Source: Isochrysis galbana (Eukaryota; Haptophyta; Isochrysidales; Isochrysidaceae). Taken from it: 64,000 nt of DNA. Position numbers and translations under genes: made by a program. The stretch lies in contig CM030937.1 in NCBI GenBank assembly GCA_018136815.1, positions 3,966,226 to 4,030,225 on the forward strand, in the 5' to 3' direction. Of this stretch, positions 30,533-39,910 are shown in pieces. The notes under the pieces were generated by a model. It searched no databases and was not told where the DNA came from. It worked only from the letters and a program-made list of their open reading frames with translations. Each line of letters begins with the position of its first letter. Position 1 is the stretch's first letter.

Positions 30533-32100
30533 TTAAGGTGGTTCTTAAGGTTTTCTAACTCTGGCGCGAGACGGCGGGTGGCGGGCGCGTTGGCTGGCCA
30601 CCTGCCCGCCTCTACAGGCCCTCGCTCCATGTATGGGGCGTTGGAGTTCGGTGATCCGTAGGGGATGGAGGCCCAGGGAGTGGATGGATGTGATGGCGCG
30701 GCTGCAGCGGCTACCCGGGGCTTCCCCGCCCGCGCTGCATGTGTCCTGCGTGCAGCGCGGCAAGAAGGCGACCAGCACGGCGCGGCTGTGCTCTGTGCAC
30801 AACCTGGAGGGCGATGGGGCGGCACAGGCGGCGGTAGATAAAGGGGTGCTGGTGATGATGATGCGCAGTGCTGGTTGGCTGCGCGGGAGGCTGCTGGAGG
30901 CAGACGGGCAGACGTGGGAGGCCTCCTGGGAGTGACTGCTCCTCAAACGGCAGAAGCGTTTGTGGGCAAGAAGGGCGGCAGGGAGAAGCGGTGGTGCACA
31001 CGCATGGGATGCGTGAGGGGCTGGTCCGGACGTTAAAGGCCACCGAAGCAAGCTTCCCCCGTTTGTGGAGTCCCAGATTCAGGACATGTATGGGGTGTGT
31101 GAGGTGGGCTTTCTCAAGGAGTCTGTTCGCAAGCGATTAGAAGCGCAGGGCTGTCGAGCAAGTGTAACTAGTTTAATTCCATGCATGTCCTGTGAGTGAC
31201 CGTGTGCGCAATGGGCGTTGTAGCATCTTGTCATGAGACTCTGAGATCACTTCCAATGTTTCAGAATCGTACATATTGTCTATTTTTCCACCCTCCCAAC
31301 AGTTTCCAAAAAAAGAATATGAGTACTCCGATCATTTTTACTAATGTGGGCATCCGGGGACGCAGGTAGCGGTAAATGAAAATTCTGAAACATTGGAAGT
31401 GGTCTCAGAGTCTCATGACAAGATGCTACAACGCCCATTGCGCACACGGTCACTCACAGGACATGGAATTAAACTAGTTACACTTGCTCGACAGCCCTGC
31501 GCTTCTAATCGCTTGCGAACAGACTCCTTGAGAAAGCCCACCTCACACACCCCATACATGTCCTGAATCTGGGACTCCACAAACGGGGGAAGCTTGCTTC
31601 GGTGGCCTTTAACGTCCGGACCAGCCCCTCACGCATCCCGTGCGTGTGCACCACCGCTTCTCCCTGCCGCCCTTCTTGCCCACAAACGCTTCTGCCGTTT
31701 GAGGAGCAGTCACTCCCAGGAGGCCTCCCACGTCTGCCCGTCTGCCTCCAGCAGCCTCCCGCGCAGCCAACCAGCACTGCGCATCATCATCACCAGCACC
31801 CCTTTATCTACCGCCGCCTGTGCCGCCCCATCGCCCTCCAGGTTGTGCACAGAGCACAGCCGCGCCGTGCTGGTCGCCTTCTTGCCGCGCTGCACGCAGG
31901 ACACATGCAGCGCGGGCGGGGAAGCCCCGGGTAGCCGCTGCAGCCGCGCCATCACATCCATCCACTCCCTGGGCCTCCATCCCCTACGGATCACCGAACT
32001 CCAACGCCCCATACATGGAGCGAGGGCCTGTAGAGGCGGGCAGGTGGCCAGCCAACGCGCCCGCCACCCGCCGTCTCGCGCCAGAGTTAGAAAACCTTAA
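30533..32100. mobile_element. Giant palindromic element at TTAA sites, copy 1
   Basis: Two arms of about 700 bp (left from 30533, right to 32100) are near-perfect inverted copies around an asymmetric spacer of about 115 bp (31270-31385). The ends are TTAA followed by GGTGGTTCTTAAGGTTTTC on the left. On the right the element stops at the inner TTAA (GAAAACCTTAA). TTAA ends suggest a piggyBac- or Kolobok-like transposition mechanism. Each arm carries the same coding-looking frame with in-frame stops, including KLPPFVESQIQDMYGVCEVG followed by FLKESVRKRLEAQG. No complete transposase is seen. The element is 11 kb from a reversed, nearly identical copy at 41692-43274. Confidence 0.85.
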
Positions 32101-32184
32101 GAGTATGAGTGTGAAAAAAATGTGACATACTACTAGAGGTACTCTACGAGTACTACAAAAATCCCGGCGTGGCTGCGCAGGCGG

Positions 32185-32385
32185 ATGCCACCACCATCGC
32201 GGCCATCGGCAACAGCCAATTACCTCACTGCGGCTGCGATCAGCGCCTTTGTGGGTGGCGTCTTCATCTACTGCACCAGAGCCGTACGCCAGGAGCAGAT
32301 CACACAGGCCGATCTCGACGACTATCGTGCTCGGCTTGCCGAGAAGGAGGCGCGGCCGGCAATCAACAAGAAGACATCAGAGTGA
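32185..32385 (+). CDS. COA3-like small mitochondrial inner-membrane protein
   Basis: 66 aa: a short N-terminus, one membrane segment (YLTAAAISAFVGGVFIYCT), then a charged helix (AVRQEQITQADLDDYRARLA). The layout and length resemble COA3/CCDC56-type cytochrome c oxidase assembly factors, which are very short and poorly conserved, so the assignment rests on architecture more than sequence. The TGA stop at 32383-32385 shares its last base with the ATG of the next ORF (TGATG). The gene begins only 85 bp after the palindromic element, so its promoter must lie in or next to that element. Confidence 0.5.
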   Translation: MPPPSRPSATANYLTAAAISAFVGGVFIYCTRAVRQEQITQADLDDYRARLAEKEARPAINKKTSE

Positions 32386-33776
32386 TGCCCCCTTCAGCAT
32401 CATTTATGTCACTGATGTCGACTTCCAACACCCATCGAGGTGTTTCAGTGGCCGAACGGGCTGCTCTAGCATCTCTGGCACCTGACTTGCGTAATGCATG
32501 GTTCACTCATCTCACAAGGGAAAATTATGAGCTTCTGGATGAGCATCTTGCTCGTAATTCATGTACTAATGACAAAGAGAAGGCGCGGTGCCGTAGAGCC
32601 AACGTCATAGGGGCTGCGCTGCTGAGACGGATTGTATGTCTGCATCTTGATAAACATTCCGCGCGGGGTCCGGCCGATGAGACCACGCTCAATCAAGTTC
32701 TCTCCACACATGTGCTGCCTGAAGAGCTTGCCAAGACTCTTGTTGAACACAGCAAAATGCCTCCTCCTCACACTTGGCTTGAGCATCTCAACCATTTGCG
32801 CGATGAGGCAGCTAGCGATTTGCCAAGACTCTGGTCACTCGTTGAGTTGTCACCATGGCTCAGTTACGTGCCCGTGCAATGTTTCGCGTGTGGGCGAATT
32901 GTTCCTGACGTTACCACGCCGGATGAATCTGATGAGGCTATTGGCATTTCTGAAGTTGAGCCCACTGAGGCAGAGAGCCTGCTGGTCCGTGGCGGCTATT
33001 TCCGCGGACCGAGGAAGCCTGTAACATTTCAGATCAATTGCATTGGATGTGGTGCGACGAGTCGATGGTTCCGATCCAGCCGGCCAGAGGTCATTTTAAA
33101 TCCGAGGCGCTGGGGGAGGTTGTGTGGAGAGCAGGAGGACTTACGAGCATGGTTTGCCGAGGCACTTGGCGTGAAGCAACGCACCATTGTGCCCCTTGAT
33201 TGGGATCATGTCTGGTCGGAGGTGGCCTTCCCTGCCAATGTCCAGTGTACTGATAGTACGAGCGCTGAGATCAGTTCAGTGCTCAACGAGACGTCTCTCA
33301 GTGGAACATCGTCTAGGGGTGTCAAATGGAGTCCTCCAACAGATGATGCAGCGCGAAATTTTGTTGTGCGTCTAGATGAAGGAATCGGTTCGTGGACGCA
33401 TGTGCTTGCAGTGGGACCAGAACCTTCAGCGTGCGCGTGCGTAACGGAACAATATCTGAGTTGCGTCACGACCGATGTAATGGAGAACGCCGAATCCGAT
33501 CATCGTTCTTGTCAACACGGACGAGCGGACAGTCAGTACGCAAACAGGATGGAACGGTATCGCACGAGAGTGTTAAATGCGCGTCGCGATGACTCTGGCA
33601 AGTTATGTCAGGCTGGTACCATCAATGGATACGTCCTACATGCTGCAGGATTCACTGATGCTCACATCAGCACCGTGATGGGTCGCGCGGCTGCACAACA
33701 TGCATTCGCTCGACCACGTGGTGGGTCCATTGCATGGTGGGTGGTCGATGAAGAGGACTTAGCTGAGGGAAATTGA
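32385..33776 (+). CDS. Unrecognised protein, second ORF of a TGATG pair
   Basis: The ATG at 32385 overlaps the upstream TGA by one base and gives 463 aa. The same frame is open upstream to 32169, but that part overlaps the small ORF in another frame and reads as compositional noise. The protein is mixed alpha/beta. CFACGRIVPDV and INCIGCGATSRWF form two CxxC knuckles that could bind one zinc. Tryptophan-rich conserved-looking stretches follow (NPRRWGRLCGEQEDLRAWF, VPLDWDHVWSEVAFP). The C-terminal part (about 390-463) has GYVLHAAGFTDAHIST. I do not recognise the family. Overlap with the COA3-like ORF suggests a shared transcript with reinitiation; separate transcripts are the alternative. Confidence 0.65.
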   Translation: MPPSASFMSLMSTSNTHRGVSVAERAALASLAPDLRNAWFTHLTRENYELLDEHLARNSCTNDKEKARCRRANVIGAALLRRIVCLHLDKHSARGPADETTLNQVLSTHVLPEELAKTLVEHSKMPPPHTWLEHLNHLRDEAASDLPRLWSLVELSPWLSYVPVQCFACGRIVPDVTTPDESDEAIGISEVEPTEAESLLVRGGYFRGPRKPVTFQINCIGCGATSRWFRSSRPEVILNPRRWGRLCGEQEDLRAWFAEALGVKQRTIVPLDWDHVWSEVAFPANVQCTDSTSAEISSVLNETSLSGTSSRGVKWSPPTDDAARNFVVRLDEGIGSWTHVLAVGPEPSACACVTEQYLSCVTTDVMENAESDHRSCQHGRADSQYANRMERYRTRVLNARRDDSGKLCQAGTINGYVLHAAGFTDAHISTVMGRAAAQHAFARPRGGSIAWWVVDEEDLAEGN

Positions 33777-33879
33777 GGCTGGTGGGTTGAACAAGTGAAG
33801 GCAGGCAGCCTGAGCCGAGAGGATTCGAGGATAAGTATCGAGGATACAGGGTGTTGTTTAGAAGGGAAAAGGCGCTGAC

Positions 33880-34440
33880 CTAAGCTCCTTCTTGTTGCAT
33901 GGTCACAACACAGAGCGGACGTGCTCCGATCTATTTTGTCGGCTAGTTTCTTCCAAAATGGTTTGAGCGCCTCGGGCACCTCCAGGGGGACGCCAAGGAC
34001 CATTAGATATTGATTGTTGTCTATCCAAATTTACCTACGCATGTTCCATGGGGGCATATGGAGGCGTTGCGGACCCATGCGAATACCTTGGAATTTCGCC
34101 TCTTTGTTTTGCCTCGTGTCGCTCTTTCGTGCATCTTTACCTACGGGAGGGACCGCTGCCGCTGCAAGCTTCTGTAGTCATGGATCATTAGCGCCGTGTC
34201 ATCCGCGACTTGGCTGATTTTGAGGTTGTACCCATTCAGATCTACGCCCTCTATATCAGTGTCTCCGTTTATGGCCCTTGTGAGCGCTTCCGTAGTGAGG
34301 GCAGGAAGGTGAGTGGGGAGAGGGGGCGTCCCTGAGGCTGAGGCATCCCGCTGCACACTGTGAATGGGTAGCTGCGACCCGCGTTGGTTTTGATCGTTCG
34401 TATAGGACGCGCTTCTTCAACTATCGTTAAACCGATAGGG
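33880..34440 (-). pseudogene. LINE reverse transcriptase fragment
   Basis: On -, SYPFTVCSGM, then PLSPLTF, then (after a frameshift) TEALTRAINGDTDIEG, LKISQVADDTALMIHDY, and further down LGVPLEVPEALKPFWKKLADKI. These correspond to the GxRQGCPLSPLLF block, the ADD catalytic block and the downstream L-G-x-P...W-x-K-L block of L1-type non-LTR reverse transcriptases. Frameshifts and stops make it non-functional. Confidence 0.7.
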
Positions 34441-34660
34441 TCATGGAGCGCACGTCGCTCCCCTCCTCCCCTGCCGCCCACCCCGCCGCGACGGACGATC
34501 GGGCCAAGCTCGACGCTACGCACCCGAAGCGCCCGCGAGAGGGCGCTACCCCGACTCAAGTGCGCACGAGACACGTCCCGTGCCACCCTAAGACAGCTGA
34601 GCACGAGCAAGCCCAGCATGGCCAAGCGTTGGATATGAAGCCAAATTATCATATCTAGGT
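34421..34660 (+). mobile_element. Hairpin-headed retroposon fragment
   Basis: The head CTATCG-TTAAAC-CGATAG (34421-34438) is followed by ATGG at 34443. The ORF starts MERTSLPSSP and contains LDATHPKRPREG, like the copy at 11596. It directly abuts the LINE fragment on the opposite strand. Confidence 0.6.
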
Positions 34661-35058
34661 ACGCCGATACTAGGTGCCATACTACAAGATGCCCCACAGC
34701 GCCTAGACCCCGCCCCGCCTGCGAAATGGGGCGACGGCTTTAAGTCCAACAAATGGATAGATAGAGTCTAGAGTACCCTTTGGCCGACGAATACACACTG
34801 GACGGAAACACGCCTTTTGAAAGAACAGAGAGAGGTAGAACATGTGACGAGAGCCCTTCAGAAGACGGACCGCAAACGCCGACTTCTCACAGGGGGTGGT
34901 CTGGCGAAGGCTCATTTTGTGACGAGTTGGTGGGGGATGGTTAGGATGGTCGTCCTCTGATATAGGCTGGAGAAAAAAGTTGCTCGTCGTCCCAACGTGA
35001 GGTTTTTTTTAGGCGATCCAGCTCGCACCCTCCTCTACCCCTAATAAAAAATAATTAC
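34661..35058. other. Intergenic, no gene seen
   Basis: Short frames only. There is a T-run at 35003-35010 and AT-rich sequence before the TIR element. Confidence 0.45.
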
Positions 35059-36343
35059 AACTGGGAATATCGGCGGCTGCACTGAGCCGCTGGCCGATGC
35101 CGCACGCCGACGCAGGTGAAGACGCAGGTGAAGATGTCCCAGCAGGCCCTGCAGAGACCCCGGCAGAGCCCGGGGGCGGGCGGGCGGGTCATCTGAGCGC
35201 CCCGGCTTGCATTAATGGTCATGTCTCGGGCCTAGGCTCCTTCAGACGGCGAAGGGGTAGCGTTGCGCACTCCCGGGGTTGCTGGAGTGCTGCAGCGGCA
35301 AACTGCGAGGATGCTGCTGAGGCCGTAGAGGTCGCCAGTCGAGCGCCCGAAGTCAGTGGTGTCGCAGATTTGGCAACCAATGGTGAGTCAGGCGCTCTCC
35401 GGCTGGGCTCCTTCAGAAGGCGAAGGCTTAGCGTCACGCATTCCCAGTGTTGCGGGAGTGGTGCAGCTTGCGAGAGTGCTGCAGCGACGAACGGCCCGGA
35501 TGCTGCCGGGGCAGCAGAGGTGGCCCTTTGCACGCCCGACTTCAGCAGTGGCGCAGAAACGCCGTCGATGAACGGGGAGGGCGGAATGCGCATAGCGGAC
35601 GCCGATCGAGACGCCTGCACGAGCGGTGGCATGGATGCATGTGCTGCTGCAGGTGTGCCAACGCCTGCGTCGAGCTGCAGTGGCAGCGGGACGAGTGCAC
35701 GTGCTCCGATAATCTCAAACCTTATGAGCAGCGAGCGTCGGCGCAAAAGGAAGGCCATAGATGCTTCGGTAACTTGGCTTGCAGCCCGGTCTGCTCTTGT
35801 CTCGTGCCAGCTTGTTGCTCTCCAAAGCCCGCCGCCGTCCGCAGACGTGTCTGCTGCACCTTCACAAGACTGCTTTGCAGAGTGCTCACCCTGCGAATCA
35901 GAGCAGGAAGTGGGCATGGGAGAAGGGGATGAAGTCTGGGCTGAGAGGTCAACCGTTCCCCCCGTTCTTCAAGACGTTTCTCGTCTCACCCCTTGTCCGG
36001 ATAGTCGGAAAGTGCATCTGCGCAGTTCGCGCCGAATCGTCACGAAGGAGTCGTGGCGTGCACTGCGCAGGTGGCAGTCAAACTCGTCTGGTCTGTGGTC
36101 TGCGGAGTTTGCCTTTCCTGGGCAGGGCTCTTCCACACAACTCAAGGATAACACGGCGTCGTCGTCGATCGAAGCTGCGCAGGTGAAGACACGGTGAACG
36201 GATGACCCGCCCGCCCGCCCCCGGGCTCTGCCGGGGTCTCTGCAGCTCTGCAGGGCCTGCAGGGACATCTTCACCTGCGTCTTCACCTGCGTCGGCGTGC
36301 GGCATCGGCCAGCGGCTCAGTGCAGGTGCGCATCTTCCCAGTT
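35059..36343 (+). mobile_element. TIR element with an ORF starting inside its inverted repeat
   Basis: Inverted repeats of about 130 bp: the left runs from AACTGGGAA (35059) through CTGCACTGAGCCGCTGGCC, and the right ends TTCCCAGTT (36335-36343). I saw no convincing target-site duplication. Internal sequence is mostly one ORF (35097-36197). Confidence 0.7.
35097..36197 (+). CDS. ORF carried by the TIR element, unrecognised
   Basis: 366 aa starting MPHADAGEDAGEDVPAGPA within the left TIR; the right TIR encodes the same first residues on the other strand. The middle has a twofold repeat (LGSFRRRRGSVAHSRGCW and LGSFRRRRLSVTHSQCCG). A basic RRRKRKAIDASVTWLA and a basic C-terminal part (VHLRSSRRIVTKESWRALRRW) follow. 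No transposase motif is visible. It may be a captured host fragment or an accessory DNA-binding protein. Confidence 0.4.
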   Translation: MPHADAGEDAGEDVPAGPAETPAEPGGGRAGHLSAPACINGHVSGLGSFRRRRGSVAHSRGCWSAAAANCEDAAEAVEVASRAPEVSGVADLATNGESGALRLGSFRRRRLSVTHSQCCGSGAACESAAATNGPDAAGAAEVALCTPDFSSGAETPSMNGEGGMRIADADRDACTSGGMDACAAAGVPTPASSCSGSGTSARAPIISNLMSSERRRKRKAIDASVTWLAARSALVSCQLVALQSPPPSADVSAAPSQDCFAECSPCESEQEVGMGEGDEVWAERSTVPPVLQDVSRLTPCPDSRKVHLRSSRRIVTKESWRALRRWQSNSSGLWSAEFAFPGQGSSTQLKDNTASSSIEAAQVKTR

Positions 36344-36356
36344 GGGAATTTTTTTA

Positions 36357-36900
36357 TTGGGGGGGGTTGCACCCCCCCCCGATGGAGTGCGGTAAGAAAT
36401 GGGCCCCGTCTGCGTAAGCAAACGGGCGGAGAGGGGGGCGGCTGGCGACAGGAGGGAGATGAGGAGGGACATGAGGAGGGACAGGCTCAAGGCGCCTGCG
36501 GGACACCACGGTGGCAGGTATCTCGAGGCTCATGTCTTTTATTTCTCGAGGACAGCTCGCGGCGAGAGTTGTAAGGGCCGTTTCTTTTCATGACGAGAGG
36601 TTTCTCCCCCCTCCCCCCGTTGCTTTTTCCCGGAGAGTCCCCCGACGTAGGACGTAGGTCGGTCCGCCTCAATGGGTTTTCCCTCATTGTAGCTTGTGGG
36701 GAGTTATAATGGGAGCCGGGGGTTTGCGAGGGGGGAGATTCGTAGGGGTGCATATGCGTATGTGTCTGGTGTCATCACTTCAAGGCGTGCGGGCAGGTGC
36801 GCGGAGGGGTGTCGTGATAGTACCGGGCTAGTAGCAGTAGTGGTACTAACGCTCAGTTGTTTTATTATGGTGCATGGCTAGTTGCAGTAGCGTCACGAAT
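36357..36900 (+). repeat. Retroposon fragment matching 6478-6955
   Basis: gttgcaccccccccgatgg, the hairpin at 36402-36425, ggggcggctggcgacagg and the 3' part gtaccgggctagtag ... ctcagttgttttattatgg follow the order of the right half of the element at 6029-6955, with many substitutions. Confidence 0.65.
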
Positions 36901-37052
36901 GCTCATTGGTTTTTTAATTTGAAGGTTGGTGCAAGGCAAGTGGCAGTAGTGGTACTAACCAGTTCAATTAAACTTATTAAAATATGACAACGAAAACACA
37001 CGGCCAAGTATGAGGTTGAAGCGGCTGGGCTGTTGGTGGTTGCGTAGACCCA

Positions 37053-39843
37053 TCAGCTAGGCATTCCTGTACCAAGCGCATGCCGTTGGTCTGAGATCGA
37101 AAGCGGAGGAGGCGGCGCAAGCGATTCAAGGCCCGCTTGGACTACAGAAAGCGGACGAGGAGGCGCAAGCGATTCAAGGCCCGCTTGGACTACATCATAT
37201 AGTATGTCATCTAAATGGGCTTGAGCTTCATCGACGGCCGATTCGCCGAGCTCCTCTTCTTGCAAATTGTGGACTTTGCAGAGTCGCTCTTTCAGCAAAA
37301 AGCCCAGCCTTGATAAAAGACCCGCATCTAAATGCCCCCGATTTCCGATAACCTTTAGGAGCCTGTCCTCCGAGACGCGCATAGCCCACGCGATGTTTGC
37401 AGCAGTGTGGTCATCTTCGCCATGCTGGCGGCTCTGCCGATGTGGTCCTGCGAGAGAGGCTGACATTGAGAGGTACTTTGAAGACACGTGAAGCACAGGG
37501 GTCGGATTCGTGTGCAAAGTTTCAACACTTGGTTGCTGACGAAACTGCAACGGAGATAGGACAGATGACGGCATCTCACCTTCCGATATTAGGTGAGCTG
37601 CGGATACCGTGGATTCTTCTGTGCTCAAGTTGGGCTGATTCGGAGCACGCTTATTTGCTTTGACAGATATGAATCTAGGGATCAGAGTTCCAGCATCAAA
37701 CGAAGTCATCGGCGGGGTCGCGGCAACATGGCCTCCGACTGCAGGCATATCGGACGTATTTTGTGATACGGAAGATACCTTTGCACCCGAAGATTCCGAT
37801 GAGGATCGCTGCGCTTGGGACGTAGGATCGGTGGATCGGATTGAAGCAATGCTTACTTCCCGATTGGGCATACCACCAAGCCGAGCGAACGGAAGGGCCG
37901 GCATTGAGACGCACAACCACGACCCATTTTCGGCATTCTTTTTTAGAGTACACCGAGTCATTGCTTCCTGGCCGAAAGCACACGAGGGAGAAGCAAGGGT
38001 GAGGAGGGCCATGGCGTATCAGAATATGCAATGGCCCGCGGAGCGTACTGGTCATGCACATCGGTGCTGCTGCGCAGGAGCAGCCATCTTGTAACACGTG
38101 NNNNNNNNNNNNNNNNNNNNNNNNNNNNNNNNNNNNNNNNNNNNNNNNNNNNNNNNNNNNNNNNNNNNNNNNNNNNNNNNNNNNNNNNNNNNNNNNNNNN
38201 AGCGTGCGTGCGGCCAAGAAGAGCAGCCATCTCGTAACGCTTGAGCATGCGTACAGCCGAAAATGGCGCGAACCAGATCTTCAATGATGCAACTAGATAG
38301 CAGGGTGAGCATCGCGCACCTGGATGCGCGCAGATTGCAATTCATTGGTATATGGACAGGTCGGCGGAGAGGCAAAAGAGACGCGATCGTGCATTCCGGA
38401 GGCGCTCTGGCTGTGATGACTGAGCGTAGATTCCCAAAAGGGAATTCGCGGATCAAGCCTGCCAATTGCAGTCAACTCAGCAATTCCTTGCCTAATGGTC
38501 CCGCGGAGCGCCTCGGCCTTCATTGAGAGGGGCTTCTTTGCGCTCTTATGGGATGCGTCACAATCTTCGACAGGCGTTACAAGCATGGCTTCCCCGACAT
38601 CTTGATGGGACATTACCATCTCCGTATCTGTCCATTTCAAGCTTGCCTTTTGAACGAGACTCTGGCCACGGCGCAAGAGAGGGCCACGAAAAACATTTGT
38701 CTGATGAGCTGCGCTTTCCATAGGCCGAGAATTGGCTTCCTGCTTGCCAGAAGGTGGCAGATGGCGAGGTAATGATGTTCTGATAGGACTACTGCGGGTG
38801 TCAGCACTCCATGCTGCCGCATGAACATCTGTGCTTTCGATTCTCTCCAAGGATGGATTGTGGTGGCACAGGCTTGGTGAACCTTGCGAGTTTGAACCCC
38901 AACTGCGCACAATAGGTTCGCTGTTTCCAACCAATGTAGAGCACACGGAAGGCTGCGTTGACATGAGAGGGGAGGATACAAGCACGTCAAGACAGGCAGG
39001 CTCCGAAACCAACGGTGAGTCCCTGTTGCTTTCAGAGTGCTCATTCGACGTATTGTCCATGTCATTCCTCTCCAAATATTCGTTTGGAGCCATTTTGACT
39101 GTGTTCATGGGTGTTCTCCCCTCAATCGCCTCGATGCCGATCACACACGCCGCTGATTGAGCACCTATGAAATGACCGACATTACCATTGCCGTCCCTCT
39201 CTGGCGACGCGCGCGTGCAGTCTATGTCAATTGCGCCCTGAATGTGCATTTTCACTAGCTCAGCCACCAACACTTGCGTGTCAATGTCAAGCTCTGATGA
39301 TTTCAATTTGACAAGCCTTGCACACAATATTTCTGCCCAAAGGTACAGAGCACTGGGCAGTACTCCCGCGTCGATTGAAGTGAGAGAGCAGTCGGTCGAG
39401 TGCCATTCTGTCAAGGTGCACTTGACAGCAAGGCCGCGGTTGGTAGCAAGCTTGAACGCCGTGTATGCCAGCAAACCAAGGCCTTCTTCAACACTCCCCA
39501 TATCCGTGTGCTCATTGCACCAAGCGATATGTAAAAGCGCGCCGATTGGTGTGGACTTTATCAGACGATCGACGGATCCCACAGCACTGCAGAGGTTTGT
39601 CCTGGACTTCGCATGTGGCTGTACGCTTGGCAGCGTCAGCCACTCTTCACCTGAGACCCAGTTGACATTCTCGTGGTGCTCAAGCCCGAGCATAGCAATG
39701 TAACTATCTGTGAGTGGGGGGCCATCAATACTAGCACGGCATCCCTGGCCGATCCCGATGCCCACCGAGCCAAGCAGCTCCGGCTTCGCAAGGCAGAGTA
39801 GCATGCGCTTTGGAGAGCTGTCGGCGGCATTGATTCGCGCCAT
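37053..39843 (-). CDS. Large unrecognised two-exon gene
   Basis: Exon 1 is 39843-38320 (508 codons from MARINAADSSPKRMLLCLAK). It ends ARIQ|gtgcgcgatg, a good donor; read-through stops after nine codons. Exon 2 is 37967-37053, starting after a pyrimidine-rich tract and AG (ctttcggccag|GAAGCAATG), in phase. Product about 812 aa. The first 200 residues look folded (GLLAYTAFKLATNRGLAVKC, ALYLWAEILCARLVKL); the rest is Ser/Thr-rich and likely disordered. Near the C-terminus AWAMRVSEDRLLKVIGNRG, HLDAGLLSRLGFLLKERL is helical, followed by a 15-residue tandem duplication (VVQAGLESLAPPxPLS twice). No known domain recognised. The intron contains a minisatellite and the assembly gap. Confidence 0.6.
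38060..38260. repeat. Intronic minisatellite interrupted by the assembly gap
   Basis: Units of about 42 bp (gagcagccatctcgtaacgc plus gcgtgcgtgcggccaaga) are seen left of the N run (38080-38100) and right of it (38201-38260). The 100 N at 38101-38200 are therefore best explained by a collapsed tandem repeat. Confidence 0.7.
38101..38200. other. Assembly gap (100 N)
   Basis: Exactly 100 N, gap of unknown size, within the intron of the gene 37053-39843. Confidence 0.98.
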
Positions 39844-39910
39844 TTCCGCCGATACCGCGCACCACCCTCGCCCATTTTTCTACACAATACACTTCTACTC
39901 TACTCTACTT

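Noticed and set aside
30545..31051. 168-aa ORF MLRWPLTSGPAPHASHAC... repeated in four arms
   Set aside because: It is the antisense reading of the palindromic element, Ala/Pro/Ser-rich, without domain features. The identical copies reflect the duplication, not a gene family.
32169..32384. N-terminal extension of the 463-aa ORF to 32169
   Set aside because: It overlaps the COA3-like ORF in a different frame, and its residues (Cys/Arg/Gly-rich) look like antiframe noise; the ATG at 32385 is preferred.
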